From NCBI GenBank assembly GCA_963975575.1, contig CAXBHL010000006.1:62001-126000 (forward strand): a stretch of DNA of 64,000 nucleotides. The letters run 5' to 3'. The notes under the pieces were generated by a model that saw only the letters and a list, made by a program, of their open reading frames with translations, made no database searches and was not told the DNA's origin. This DNA is from UBA6054 sp963975575 (GTDB lineage: Bacteria > Planctomycetota > Phycisphaerae > Phycisphaerales > UBA1924). Position numbers and translations under genes: made by a program. Each line of letters starts with the position of its first letter. The stretch's first letter is position 1. Shown piece after piece: positions 35,610 to 44,458 of the stretch.

Positions 35610-36743
35610 TCAGGCGGCCTGGTTGTAGTCGTCGGTGCCGTACTCGTCCGTGTCGTCGTGGGCGGGCGGGTCGAACACGCCCCACTGGTCCTTGGGCAGG
35701 TGCCGGTGGTGGATGCGGATGACCCGCTCGAGCTGGGCGGTGAACAGCTCGGTGACGATCTGGACCGTGCGGACGTCCTGCTCGGAGAACGAGCGGCCGG
35801 TGTCTCGGAAGAGCGCGACGACGGCCAGGCACTCGTCCTCGCGCCGGCACGAGTGGACCAGCACGGTGCGGTCCTCCATCCAGTGGGCGTCGCCGGCCAG
35901 CCAGGCGTGCATCTCGGCGGGGCCGCAGAGGGCCTGAACGCCCTCGTGGTCCTGGAAGGCGGGCGCGAGCGAGTCGGCGAGGTGGTCGAGCATGACCTCG
36001 GCGTGGTCCTTGGGCACGTCGTGGTTGACGTAGGCGCCCAGCGAGAACTCGCCGCCCGAGGAGGGCAGGAAGATCGCGGCGTTGGTCGGGCCGAGCTTGG
36101 CCAGGGTGTACTCGAGCATGGTGCGGAGCAGGCCCTCGATGTCGAGTTCCTGGCGGAGCAGGGCGGTCAGTTCGCCCGTCATCCGCACGTCGCAGAGCTG
36201 CTCGGACATGTCGCGGTAGGCCTCGACAAGGTCGTTGCACAGCTCGCCGACCTGCCCGGACACCTGGGTGCGGGCGCCGTTGAGGGTGTGGCAGAGCTTT
36301 CGGAGCCGGTCGACGCGCTGGTCCTTGCGCCGGACGCGTTCGGCGCGTCGGGCGGCGGCCTCGACGCGCCGGAGCACCTCGCTGGTGCGGGTGCGGGGGG
36401 AGATCAGGTCGCAGGCGCCCGCCCGCATGGCGCGGACGGCGTCGTCGGCGGTGGGGGACTCGACGATGACCACGCCGGACAGCGCCGGGGCGTGCCCGCC
36501 GATGCGTTCGAGCACGGCCAGGCCGTCCTCGCCGGGCAGGTCGCGGTCGATGATGACCAGGTCGCAGGCCTCGTCGGCCGCCATGCGTTCGGCCTCGGTG
36601 CCGGCGCGGGCGAACCGGACGGACTCGACGCGCCCGCCGAGCATGTCGGAGAGGCGGCGCTTGAGCGAGACGCGGGCGCTGACCACCAGCACGCGGACCG
36701 GGATCTCCGGCCTGTTCTCGTGCTGCGGTGAGGCCTGGTCCAT
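35610..36743 (-). CDS. degenerate receiver-GAF signalling protein
   Basis: The 377-residue protein has an N-terminal receiver-like domain (about 15-135) and a C-terminal GAF domain (about 195-345). The phospho-acceptor Asp66 (VIIDRDLP) is present. The acidic pair is replaced by Ser-Ala (VLVVSARVS), and the conserved Lys region reads ISPRTR, so magnesium-dependent phosphorylation is probably lost. There is no output domain. It follows the HDOD kinase by 21 bases and is surely in its operon. It may act as a kinase accessory or a ligand-sensing pseudo-receiver. Confidence 0.82.
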   Translation of the reverse strand: MDQASPQHENRPEIPVRVLVVSARVSLKRRLSDMLGGRVESVRFARAGTEAERMAADEACDLVIIDRDLPGEDGLAVLERIGGHAPALSGVVIVESPTADDAVRAMRAGACDLISPRTRTSEVLRRVEAAARRAERVRRKDQRVDRLRKLCHTLNGARTQVSGQVGELCNDLVEAYRDMSEQLCDVRMTGELTALLRQELDIEGLLRTMLEYTLAKLGPTNAAIFLPSSGGEFSLGAYVNHDVPKDHAEVMLDHLADSLAPAFQDHEGVQALCGPAEMHAWLAGDAHWMEDRTVLVHSCRREDECLAVVALFRDTGRSFSEQDVRTVQIVTELFTAQLERVIRIHHRHLPKDQWGVFDPPAHDDTDEYGTDDYNQAA

Positions 36744-36764
36744 GGTGGTCTCTCTCTTTCGTCT

Positions 36765-39002
36765 CTAGGCCGCACGCCGGTCGGCCTGGGCCTGTGGCAG
36801 GATGATCTCGGCGTAGGCGCCGCCGACGTCCCCGGGGTTGTTGGCGATCTCGATGTGACCGCCCATCAGATCGACGAGGCTCCTGGCCCGGGCCAGGCCG
36901 AGCCCCGCACGCCTCCCGGCGGGCTGCTCGGAAAAGAACGGGTCGAACGCGTGGGTGAGCGACTTGGTGCTCAGCCCGGGGCCGCGATCCATGACCCGCA
37001 CCTTGAGTCGGTCGCTGAAGGCCTCGGATTCAATGGAAATGTGCACGTCGCCGCCGGGACGTGCGAGCATGGCGTTGGCGATGGGCTCGCAGAGCACCTG
37101 GGCGACCAGTTCGGCGTCGAGGCGCATGCTCGTCTCGAGCCCGTCGGCGTTGATGCGGACCCGCGACTTCTGCGCCTGCTCGGGCACGCGGGCCCGGGCG
37201 CGGTCGATGGCGTCCCGCAGGACCAGCATGGGGTCGCAGTCGGCCGGGCGCGGCTTCGGCGGGTTGGAGAGCAGGTGAAGGGAGCTGACCATGTCCGAGA
37301 CCTGCTGGGCGGCCTCGGAGATCGCACGCGCGTCGTCGCGCTGCTTGGGCGTGCTCGCCTTTTCCGAGATGAGCTGGGCCCGCCCGCGGATGACGGTCAG
37401 GGGGTTGTTGAGTTCGTGGGCCGCGCCGGCGGCCATCTGCCCGAGGCGCACCAGCGACTGCTTGGAGGCCAGCTCGTCGCGTGTCTGGGCGAGGGCGCGG
37501 TTGGTCAGGGCCAGCTCCTCGCCGAGGCGGCGGGCCGCGGTGGCGCGGGCCGAGGCCTCGAGCGCCCACGCCCACACGCCTGTGACGGGACCCATGCGGT
37601 CGATCCCGACGGTGAGCCGGGGCACGGGGGCGAGTACCAGGCAGGACGCGCCGGGCGTGTCGCCGGTGGCGCCCGCGCCGACGAGGGCGGGGGTGCCGGC
37701 CTCGCGGAGGTGCTCGATGAGCTTGTCCAGCCAGCGGAGCTGGCAGGCGATGAGCACCTGGGACGCGTGGGCCCGGGCCAGGTCCGCCGGACGCCGGATA
37801 CGTGCTCCGTCCGGGGGCGATTCGACGCGCTTGGTGCGCTCGGCCTGGCCGGTGGCGCTCACGAGCGTCAGTGACCAGCCGGCCTCGTCGGGCACCTGCC
37901 AGACCACGGCCACCTTGCCCACGCCGAGCAGCTCGCAGGCCGACCGCCCGATGGCGCCGACGACCTCGATCGGTTCTTCCTCGAGCGCGGCCGACGCGTT
38001 GAACGACTCGATGGCACGGAGCACCAGGCGGGCGTGCTCGCTGTCGCGCGTGATGTCACGCAGGCGGGCGGCCAGGTCGTTGCTGCGCCGCGATGCGGCG
38101 GCGGCCGACCACGCGATGGGATCCACGCCCCCGCCCTCGCCCAGCCCGAGCGCCCGGGAGCGTTCGCGGACGGTGTCGAGCACGGGCACCACGGCCGACT
38201 CGAGCGCGTCGGTTTCGACGCCGAGTTCGCGGCAGAGCGGGCCGATCGCGGGGATCGGGCCGGACTCGCCGGCCCAGCCGAGGTGGTTGGTCCGCGCCCA
38301 GGCCTTGGCCAGCGAGACCAGGCCGGCCATGCGCCGGTCCGCGGACGCCGGCATGGCGTCGGCGGGCTGGTCGTGGAGCCAGATCGCGTCGCGGACCGCG
38401 CCGGGCAGGTGCCAGGCCTCGGCCAGGCGCTTGCCCGCGGTGTGATGGTCGATGCCGATGGTCTCACGCAGCGCGATCGCGGCGGGGCGCCCGCGCTGCT
38501 CGCCGGTCTCCATCGCCTGGGCGAACGCGCCGGGCATGTCGCCGGCCAGGAGCAGCTTGCCCGCGTCGTGGAGCAGGCCGGCCAGGGCGGCCGCGTCGGG
38601 GTCCATGCCGCCCATCACACGCGCCAGGTGCTCGCAGAACGCCGACACCGCCAGGGCGTGCGTCCAGAAGCCCTCGGGCTCGATGGCCCGCCCGGCGTCG
38701 TGCTCGGAGTTGAGTGTCAGGAAGGCCGAGGCCGCGACCACGGCGGTGCGCACGGCCGGAAGGCCCGCGATGATCACCGCCCGATGCGGGCTCGTGACCC
38801 GGTCCGCCGAGACGCCCGCCCGGCCGCGGCACCAGGCCAGGACCGGCTCGGAGAGCACGGCGTCGTTTCCCAGCAGCCCGAGAGCCTCGTCCAGATCGGT
38901 GTCCTCGACCGAGCGCAACGCCAGCCAGCGGCGCGCCACCGGCCCCAGCGCCGGGACGGCCCCGGCGTTGTTCGAGCCCGACCTGTCGTTGCGGTTGACC
39001 AT
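36765..39002 (-). CDS. HDOD-GAF hybrid histidine kinase
   Basis: The 745-residue protein has an N-terminal HDOD domain (about 20-250) with an intact HD pair (LLHDAGKL, 145-146). A GAF-like region (about 320-480) follows, then HisKA with the phospho-acceptor His near 527 (AGAAHELNNPL) and a HATPase_c domain (EPIANA, DRGPGLS, AGLGLARA). HDOD is usually a stand-alone signalling or scaffold domain; its fusion to a complete kinase is uncommon. There is no membrane segment, so a cytoplasmic signal is expected. The gene starts 6 bases after the HTH-receiver stop. Confidence 0.9.
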   Translation of the reverse strand: MVNRNDRSGSNNAGAVPALGPVARRWLALRSVEDTDLDEALGLLGNDAVLSEPVLAWCRGRAGVSADRVTSPHRAVIIAGLPAVRTAVVAASAFLTLNSEHDAGRAIEPEGFWTHALAVSAFCEHLARVMGGMDPDAAALAGLLHDAGKLLLAGDMPGAFAQAMETGEQRGRPAAIALRETIGIDHHTAGKRLAEAWHLPGAVRDAIWLHDQPADAMPASADRRMAGLVSLAKAWARTNHLGWAGESGPIPAIGPLCRELGVETDALESAVVPVLDTVRERSRALGLGEGGGVDPIAWSAAAASRRSNDLAARLRDITRDSEHARLVLRAIESFNASAALEEEPIEVVGAIGRSACELLGVGKVAVVWQVPDEAGWSLTLVSATGQAERTKRVESPPDGARIRRPADLARAHASQVLIACQLRWLDKLIEHLREAGTPALVGAGATGDTPGASCLVLAPVPRLTVGIDRMGPVTGVWAWALEASARATAARRLGEELALTNRALAQTRDELASKQSLVRLGQMAAGAAHELNNPLTVIRGRAQLISEKASTPKQRDDARAISEAAQQVSDMVSSLHLLSNPPKPRPADCDPMLVLRDAIDRARARVPEQAQKSRVRINADGLETSMRLDAELVAQVLCEPIANAMLARPGGDVHISIESEAFSDRLKVRVMDRGPGLSTKSLTHAFDPFFSEQPAGRRAGLGLARARSLVDLMGGHIEIANNPGDVGGAYAEIILPQAQADRRAA

Positions 39003-39008
39003 GCCGGC

Positions 39009-39623
39009 TCACTTGCCCGTGCGGGCCTGCATGCCCAGCAGATTCTCGATGCGGGCGATCAGTTCGTTGAGGTCGAACGGCTTCTGCAGGAAGTCGTCCG
39101 CGCCGGCGTCGCGCAGGCCCTGGACCTCCGCGGCCTCGACCACGCCCGACACGCAGAGCACCTTGGTGCCCTCCAGTTCCGGCGTGGCCCGCACGCGCTG
39201 GCACACCACGTTCCCGTTGATGTCCGGCAGCATGTAGTCGAGCACGATGAGCGCCGGGCGGAACCGCTCGGTCTCCAGCCCCGCGTCGTAACCGGTGGCG
39301 GCCGCACGGACGTCGAACCGTCCGTCGGACTCGAGCCACTCGGTCATCAGGCCCACGATCTCCGGGTCGTCGTCGACGATCAGGACACGCCGCGGCCCGG
39401 ACTCGAGCGCGGTGGTGGGGATGTCGTTCTCACGCATGAAGCGCAGCAGTTCCTCTCGGGGGATCCGCCGGAACCGCGAGCCGGGAACGCGGAAGCCGTT
39501 GAGCCGGCCCGCGTCGAAGCAGCGGATGATCGTCTGCTGCGACACCTTGCACACCTGGGCGGCCTCGCCCGTGGTGAACACCTTCTTGTCGGCCCAATCG
39601 CTGGACCCGTTGGCCTCGGACAT
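39009..39623 (-). CDS. excisionase/MerR-type HTH fused to a receiver domain
   Basis: The 204-residue protein has an N-terminal HTH_17 excisionase-like DNA-binding domain (about 13-65: VFTTGEAAQVCKVSQQTIIR, then FRVPGSRFRRIPREELLRF). A complete receiver follows (about 78-200), with Asp84/85, acceptor Asp129 (VLDYMLP) and Lys181 (LQKPF). The HTH-then-receiver order is the reverse of most response regulators. ATG 39623 has GAGAGGTG upstream. As first gene of the operon it is likely the DNA-binding output of the kinase that follows. Confidence 0.88.
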   Translation of the reverse strand: MSEANGSSDWADKKVFTTGEAAQVCKVSQQTIIRCFDAGRLNGFRVPGSRFRRIPREELLRFMRENDIPTTALESGPRRVLIVDDDPEIVGLMTEWLESDGRFDVRAAATGYDAGLETERFRPALIVLDYMLPDINGNVVCQRVRATPELEGTKVLCVSGVVEAAEVQGLRDAGADDFLQKPFDLNELIARIENLLGMQARTGK

Positions 39624-39808
39624 AGAGACACCTCTCGTCGCCGGAACCAACGGCACACCCGGCACGATCGCTCATCGGCCCCCAGCTTGCCCAACTTCAC
39701 AGCGATCGCCGTGTTCCGTGAATCAAGCCCCACAAGCCGGGGAGAAGCTTCACCGGCGGTTCACCCGGGCTCGGGCCCAAACTATGCGGTGCGAACGGGT
39801 CGGAGCGG

Positions 39809-40486
39809 TCAGGAGCCGTGCCGGGCCCGCCACTGGGTGACGGCGTCGGGTTCCCTGGCGTAGATCGGACCCAGGGCGTCGGGGTCGGTCTCGGGCAGGG
39901 AGGCCGCGGCCTGGGCGCAGGCCAGCGCCGAGAGTTCCAGCGTCCGGCGGGCCATGCCGGCCTGGGCCGCACGGTCCGCGAGCGGGGCGGGCAGGAACGC
40001 GTCCGCGACGATGGTCGACGCGGCGTCCACCGGCAGGTCGCGGGCGGTGCGCAGGCCGAGCGGCTCGGTCCGGCCGTCGGCGTGCAGGAGCGTGAGGTGG
40101 GCCGCGTCTTTCTTTGACGCCAGCGCGATGATCGCGGGCCGGTGCGCTTCCGGCACGGACCGGGCCGCGACGTCGGCCGTGGGGACCGCGATCACGGGGA
40201 TCCCCAGCGCCATCGCGAGGGTCTTGGCGGTGGTGGTGGCGATGCGCAGGGCGGTGAAGCCCCCCGGCCCGACCGAGACCGCGATCGCGTCGATTTCGCC
40301 GGGCGAAACGCCCGCCGCGCGGCACGCGCGGTCCACGCCGACCATCACACCGTCCGACGAGCGGGCGCCCTGCTCGATGCGTTCGGACCCGAGGACGGCC
40401 ACTCCGGCCGCGTTCAGGCGCGCCACGCAGACCTCGGCGGGGGACGCCGAGGGGTTCGATGCCTCGATGACGAGCACGGTGCGCAT
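39809..40486 (-). CDS. tsaB: tRNA threonylcarbamoyladenosine biosynthesis protein TsaB
   Basis: The 225-residue inactive ASKHA-fold paralogue of TsaD helps make t6A37 in ANN-decoding tRNAs. Signature SVGPGGFTALRIATTTAK near residues 70-87 and the ILAIEAS-like opening (VLVIEASNP) are present. Length is normal. It is followed by arfB on the same strand, and both are translation-related. Confidence 0.88.
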   Translation of the reverse strand: MRTVLVIEASNPSASPAEVCVARLNAAGVAVLGSERIEQGARSSDGVMVGVDRACRAAGVSPGEIDAIAVSVGPGGFTALRIATTTAKTLAMALGIPVIAVPTADVAARSVPEAHRPAIIALASKKDAAHLTLLHADGRTEPLGLRTARDLPVDAASTIVADAFLPAPLADRAAQAGMARRTLELSALACAQAAASLPETDPDALGPIYAREPDAVTQWRARHGS

Positions 40487-40519
40487 GGGGCCGGATCCTT
40501 GGTCGGGGTCGCGGCCCGG

Positions 40520-40999
40520 TCAGGCCTCGGGCGGGCGGCGCCGCTGCTTCTTCTCGCCCTGCTGTTTCTTGGCGTCGATGCGGCGCTGGATCGCGCCGCG
40601 TCCGGGCTTGGTCGGCCTGCGTTTCTTCGGGGGCACGAGCGCGCGCGCGACAAGCTCGCACAGTCGCTCCAGGCACGCGGCCCGGTTGCGGTTGGCCGAT
40701 CGGGTCGATTCGTCCTGGATGAGGATCTCGCCGGCGTCGGTCAGGCCGCCGCCGGCGAGATCCACGAGCCGGGCGCGGGCGGCGGGGCGGAGGGGGATGT
40801 CGTCGAGCAGGACGCGGAGCTGGCACTTGGTGGCCCGCTTGTTCACATTCTGTCCACCGGGACCGGAGGATCGCACGAACGCGAAGTTCAGGGCGGCTTC
40901 GGGCACCCGCACGCCCGGCGCGAGCTGCAGCCCTCCCTCGGGTCCGGGGTGGCCGGGGGGCGGGTTTTCGGGCGTTGCGGGACTCACAGGGGTGGGCAT
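40520..40999 (-). CDS. arfB: alternative ribosome-rescue factor ArfB (YaeJ)
   Basis: The 159-residue protein carries the release-factor GGQ motif in SSGPGGQNVNK, with a basic C-terminal tail (KKRRPTKPGRGAIQRRIDAK, then KKQQGEKKQRRR) that enters the mRNA channel. This is the ArfB/ICT1 architecture that rescues stalled ribosomes by peptidyl-tRNA hydrolysis. ATG 40999 is chosen; 41050 would add residues with no family match. It lies 33 bases upstream of tsaB. Confidence 0.9.
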   Translation of the reverse strand: MPTPVSPATPENPPPGHPGPEGGLQLAPGVRVPEAALNFAFVRSSGPGGQNVNKRATKCQLRVLLDDIPLRPAARARLVDLAGGGLTDAGEILIQDESTRSANRNRAACLERLCELVARALVPPKKRRPTKPGRGAIQRRIDAKKQQGEKKQRRRPPEA

Positions 41000-41069
41000 A
41001 GCACGGAGCGACCCCAATTGCAAGTGCCGTGCGTCAACCATCTTGCGCAAATATCCGCCGTGCCGGGCG

Positions 41070-41098
41070 TTGACCGGCGCGTGGGTGTCTGCGATACT
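41070..41098 (+). promoter_or_regulatory. sigma-70-type promoter of the HU-family gene
   Basis: TTGACC (41070-41075), a 17-base spacer, then GATACT (41093-41098). This is the best sigma-70 match in the window. It predicts a start near 41105 and a leader of about 130 bases before ATG 41236. Confidence 0.75.
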
Positions 41099-41235
41099 CA
41101 GCGTTGCACCCCGGCCCGGACCGGGCCCGCCGCACGGGCCGCACCGGCCCGCCCGGGACCGCAGAAGCCGCCCGTCCGGGCGGCGGACAGACCTAGACCC
41201 CTCCCACGCTCCGGCGTGCTGAAAGTGAGCGGCTG

Positions 41236-41652
41236 ATGAAGACGATCACGAAGAAGATCCTGGTGGACCGCATCGCGACCAAGCACAACCTGCAGCGCAC
41301 CGCGGTCAAGAACATCCTCCAGGACTTCCTCGATCAGATCGTCGACGAGCTGGGCGAAGGCAACCGGATCGAGTTCCGCGATTTCGGCGTCTTCGAGGTC
41401 AAGCACCGCGCCGCCCGCACCGCCCAGAACCCCAAGACCCTCGAGCGCGTGCCCGTGCCCGCCAAGCGGTCCGTCCGCTTCAAGCCCGGTCGCAAGATGC
41501 GCGAGGAGATGGACGCCCCCGCCCCGCAGCCCGCGGCCGCCGCCAAGCAGCACCCCGCCAAGGGACGCGAGGAACGCCCCGAGGTCGTGGTCGAGCGCGA
41601 CGTGGTCGCGACCATCGGCACCCGCGCCACCGAGTCCGTCGGCGCCCGCTGA
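41236..41652 (+). CDS. HU/IHF-family DNA-binding protein with C-terminal extension
   Basis: The 138-residue protein begins MKTITKKILVDRIATKHNLQ. The HU/IHF fold covers residues 1-95, with the EFRDFGVFEVKHRAAR arm and the SVRFKPGRKMREEM end. About 40 residues follow, rich in Pro/Ala/Gln and then charged and valine-rich, beyond the normal 90-100 residue length. It should bend DNA as a nucleoid protein. The convergent prepilin-like gene ends 121 bases further on. Confidence 0.9.
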   Translation: MKTITKKILVDRIATKHNLQRTAVKNILQDFLDQIVDELGEGNRIEFRDFGVFEVKHRAARTAQNPKTLERVPVPAKRSVRFKPGRKMREEMDAPAPQPAAAAKQHPAKGREERPEVVVERDVVATIGTRATESVGAR

Positions 41653-41773
41653 CCGCGAACATGCCGGGGCTCGGATCGTTCCGCGACCGCCATCGGGCAC
41701 ACTGAGATTCTGATTGCTGCAGCGCCTGCCAGGAGCCGCGTGCGGAGCGCCGCCGTTTGTTGGACGCCCCTCG

Positions 41774-42868
41774 TTACGATCCCGGGGCCGAGATCCGTTG
41801 GGCGTAGTCACTGCCCTGCAGCCCGAACAGCGTCCATCGCCAGTACATGTTGTGAAGGGTGTTGTCGTACCAGCCCGCCGGTGAACGCGGAAACTCGTGC
41901 AGCGGCGTGTAGACCTGCGTCCACGGCTGGTAGCTCTTGTGAGGCTGGTCGGGCCGGTACGACGGCGTCGCGCGCCAGTTCAACTGGTCATCGATCGAGC
42001 CGTCAAACATCAACTTCGAGGGGGCGCTGTTGAAGCTTCCGAACCAGCGACCGCCGATCGCCAGGTTTCGTTCGCGGTCGAACTCCTCGTACATGTGCAC
42101 CTTGGCCGAGGGAAAACGAACCTCATCGAAGGTGCGACCGGTTGCGAATCGCACGTCGGACTGGTTCAAGAAAAGATAGGAACTGCCCGCCAGTGGAAGC
42201 AGTGTGGGCGATCCATCGGGCGAGTAGGCGGCAGGCACGGTTTCATAGCTGGACTTGTACGCCCACCGCTGGCGGGCCGCTTGTTCCGTAAACGAACCGG
42301 GGCTGTGATGCTGCGGCCCGTAGTCCGAGCCGATGGCATAGGGAATGTCGTTCGCTGCCGTAATATCAAACGGATTGGCCTGCCACTGAAGCTGTTTGGC
42401 GTCGGCCGGATCTGCGAACAACGGGGACGGGAACGGAAGCCCCAGATACTCCTGCAGCGGAAGATGAGGCATGTGGCGCGGGGCGAGCAGCATGTCGCTG
42501 CGAAGGATCCGGTGCGGGCCGTCGATGCGTCCGGTATTGCGTAGGAGGATCGCTTCTTCCTGCAGGGCGGCGGCCTCGGCGTGGCTGTACGCGACCCGGC
42601 TGCTGCCGTTCGGCATGGTGTAGACGACGAAGTCTTCGCCGTCGTCCGGTCCTCGCCAGGAGTAACCCGGAATGCGCCCGGCGTGGTCGAGGCCGTACAT
42701 CGCGGCGCCCGCGCCGATCTGACCAAGATTCGCCTGGCTGCTGATGCCCCGCTGGGATATCCGTGCCTGGCGGCCGGTGGGCGCCAAAGCGCCCACAAGG
42801 CTGACGCCAACCAAGGCGGCGACTCCAGTCTCGATCAGCGTGAACCCCTTCCGGACCTTGCAACTCAT
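41774..42868 (-). CDS. type IV prepilin-like (N-methylation motif) secreted protein
   Basis: The 364-residue protein has a short leader, then the prepilin peptidase site KGFTLIETGVAALVGVSLVG: Gly-Phe cleavage, Glu5, hydrophobic stalk. A large C-terminal globular domain with many aromatic residues follows. This is the architecture of the abundant planctomycete/lentisphaeral prepilin-type proteins (pseudopilins). ATG 42868 has GGAGG upstream. Its G+C (about 60% by eye) is lower than the neighbours. No pilin assembly genes are adjacent, so it probably uses a type II/IV machine encoded elsewhere. Confidence 0.85.
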   Translation of the reverse strand: MSCKVRKGFTLIETGVAALVGVSLVGALAPTGRQARISQRGISSQANLGQIGAGAAMYGLDHAGRIPGYSWRGPDDGEDFVVYTMPNGSSRVAYSHAEAAALQEEAILLRNTGRIDGPHRILRSDMLLAPRHMPHLPLQEYLGLPFPSPLFADPADAKQLQWQANPFDITAANDIPYAIGSDYGPQHHSPGSFTEQAARQRWAYKSSYETVPAAYSPDGSPTLLPLAGSSYLFLNQSDVRFATGRTFDEVRFPSAKVHMYEEFDRERNLAIGGRWFGSFNSAPSKLMFDGSIDDQLNWRATPSYRPDQPHKSYQPWTQVYTPLHEFPRSPAGWYDNTLHNMYWRWTLFGLQGSDYAQRISAPGS

Positions 42869-43139
42869 GCGGGACCTCCGGGTGCAAAGCCTAAGCAGAA
42901 ACAGGGGGGAACGCAAGCAATTTTGGCGCCTGAGACCGACACAAGCCCGCTGGAGTTCTTCGCCCGTCGGCGAGCCGCCGAACCGCCCTCCGGTGGGGTA
43001 CCCGGTGGTCATCAGAGGATCGGTTCCGATGCGACATAACCCCCGTAGCGGGACGGGTTTTTGCCCCGCCCCCCCGCGGAATGGCTGGAGGTCGCCCTCG
43101 GCCGCCGGCAAGGCGCTTCGGCGACGGGTCGTCCCGTTC
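42869..43139 (-). other. structured leader region upstream of the prepilin-like gene
   Basis: This is 271 bases between nadA (stop 43140) and the prepilin-like gene on the same strand, with no credible ORF. It contains several hairpins, including CCCGT...ACGGG at 43043-43058 with TTTTT on its plus-strand 3' side, and GC-rich palindromes at about 42965-43005. I could not fit it to a known riboswitch. Confidence 0.35.
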
Positions 43140-44402
43140 TTAATCCGGCGACGCCGCGATCCCCGTGTGGGCCAGCATGCGGTCAAGGGCCAGCAGCGCG
43201 GGCTCGCGCACCTCGGGGTGGACGCGGATCACGTTGCGGACCTTGACGGGGCCGCCGGCTTGGGAGACGGGCGCGTCCTTGGTGGTGCCCACGCCGCAGA
43301 GCCCGTCGAGGACCCAGAGCAGGTGGGGCTGGTCGATGCGCGACATGGTGGTGCACAGGCACTGGCACTCGGAGAGTATCCGCACGTGCACGCCGCGCCC
43401 GGCGCACTCCCTGGCCATGCGGGCCACGAGGTGGACCTCGGTGCCCACGGCCCACTTCGACCCCGGCTCGGCGTCGCGGAGGGCGCGGATGATGTACTCG
43501 GTCGAGCCGGCCAGGTCGGACTTGTCCACGACCTCTTTGCAGCACTCCGGGTGCACCAGGATCGTTGTCTTCTCGGACGCGGGCAGGTTCCGCTCGGACT
43601 CGCGGATCTGGTCGCAGTGCTCGGGCCGGAACAGCTTGTGGACGCTGCAATGGCCTGCCCACAAGATGGTTACGGAATCGTGTAACTCTTGGGCGGACGC
43701 ACCGCCGAGCGGCTCGCCGCGCCGGGCGCGGCGCGGGTCGTAGACGCAGGTGCGCGCGTCGGTGTCGATCCCGTACCCCGCGCTGGTGTTGCGCCCGAGG
43801 TGCTGGTCGGGCAGGAACAGGATCTTGATGTCCTCCCCGGGCTGCTTCGGCTCGGTGCCGCCCTCCATGGCCCACGCGAAGACCTGGTCGGCGTTGGAGG
43901 ACGTGCAGCACGCCCCGCCGTGCGCTCCGACGAAGGCCTTGATGGCCGCGGAGGAGTTCACGTAGGTGATCGGGATGATGCGCCCGTTCCAGCCGGTCTG
44001 CTTCAGCGATGCGTGAATGGTGTCCCACGCTTCCACGGTGTCGTCGTACTGGGCCATGTCGGCCATCGAGCAACCGGCGGAGAGATCGGGGAGAATGACC
44101 TCCACCGAATCGGGGGTGAGCATGTCGGCGGTTTCGGCCATGAAGTGCACGCCGCAGAAGATGATGTGCTCGACCGCGACCCCCCGGCCCGCCCGTTCTT
44201 TCACGACCGACGCGGCGAGTTGGCTGAGTTTGAGCGAGTCGCCCAGGAAATCGGCGTGACGGACGACCTCGTCGGTCTGGTAGTGGTGCCCGAGGATGAC
44301 GAGCTTCTCGCCGAGTTGCTCCCGGCGCGCGGCGATGGCGGCCGCCAGTTCGGCGTCGGTCATCGCGTGGTACGCGTCGGGGAGTGAGGGCTGCCAGAGC
44401 AT
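43140..44402 (-). CDS. nadA: quinolinate synthase
   Basis: The 420-residue iron-sulfur enzyme makes quinolinate from iminoaspartate and dihydroxyacetone phosphate in NAD synthesis. Visible features: LVILGHHYQTDEVVRHADF, FCGVHFMAETADML (first cluster Cys), AHGGACCTSSNA, LPDQHLGRNT, VHPECCKEVVDKSD and GLCGVGTT near the end. It is longer than the short E. coli-type form and like the Bacillus-type class. AGGAGG lies before ATG 44402. No nadB or nadC is nearby. Confidence 0.95.
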   Translation of the reverse strand: MLWQPSLPDAYHAMTDAELAAAIAARREQLGEKLVILGHHYQTDEVVRHADFLGDSLKLSQLAASVVKERAGRGVAVEHIIFCGVHFMAETADMLTPDSVEVILPDLSAGCSMADMAQYDDTVEAWDTIHASLKQTGWNGRIIPITYVNSSAAIKAFVGAHGGACCTSSNADQVFAWAMEGGTEPKQPGEDIKILFLPDQHLGRNTSAGYGIDTDARTCVYDPRRARRGEPLGGASAQELHDSVTILWAGHCSVHKLFRPEHCDQIRESERNLPASEKTTILVHPECCKEVVDKSDLAGSTEYIIRALRDAEPGSKWAVGTEVHLVARMARECAGRGVHVRILSECQCLCTTMSRIDQPHLLWVLDGLCGVGTTKDAPVSQAGGPVKVRNVIRVHPEVREPALLALDRMLAHTGIAASPD

Positions 44403-44458
44403 CGGGCCTCCTGCTGTTCCAACCTGCTGGGAATCATAGGGTTGGACCCCACTCAATA

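Noticed and set aside
41774..42868. Lower G+C of the prepilin gene as proof of recent transfer
   Set aside because: The drop to about 60% is modest and gradual, unlike the sharp tract in purB.
42940..43060. CTGATGA and nearby GAA on the minus strand as a hammerhead ribozyme; also fluoride and c-di-GMP riboswitch matches
   Set aside because: The conserved stems and core spacing cannot be completed for any of these.
43043..43062. Hairpin followed by TTTTT on the plus strand as a terminator
   Set aside because: No plus-strand gene lies upstream within about 1.4 kb, and on the minus strand there is no T tract after the stem; kept only as part of the structured leader.
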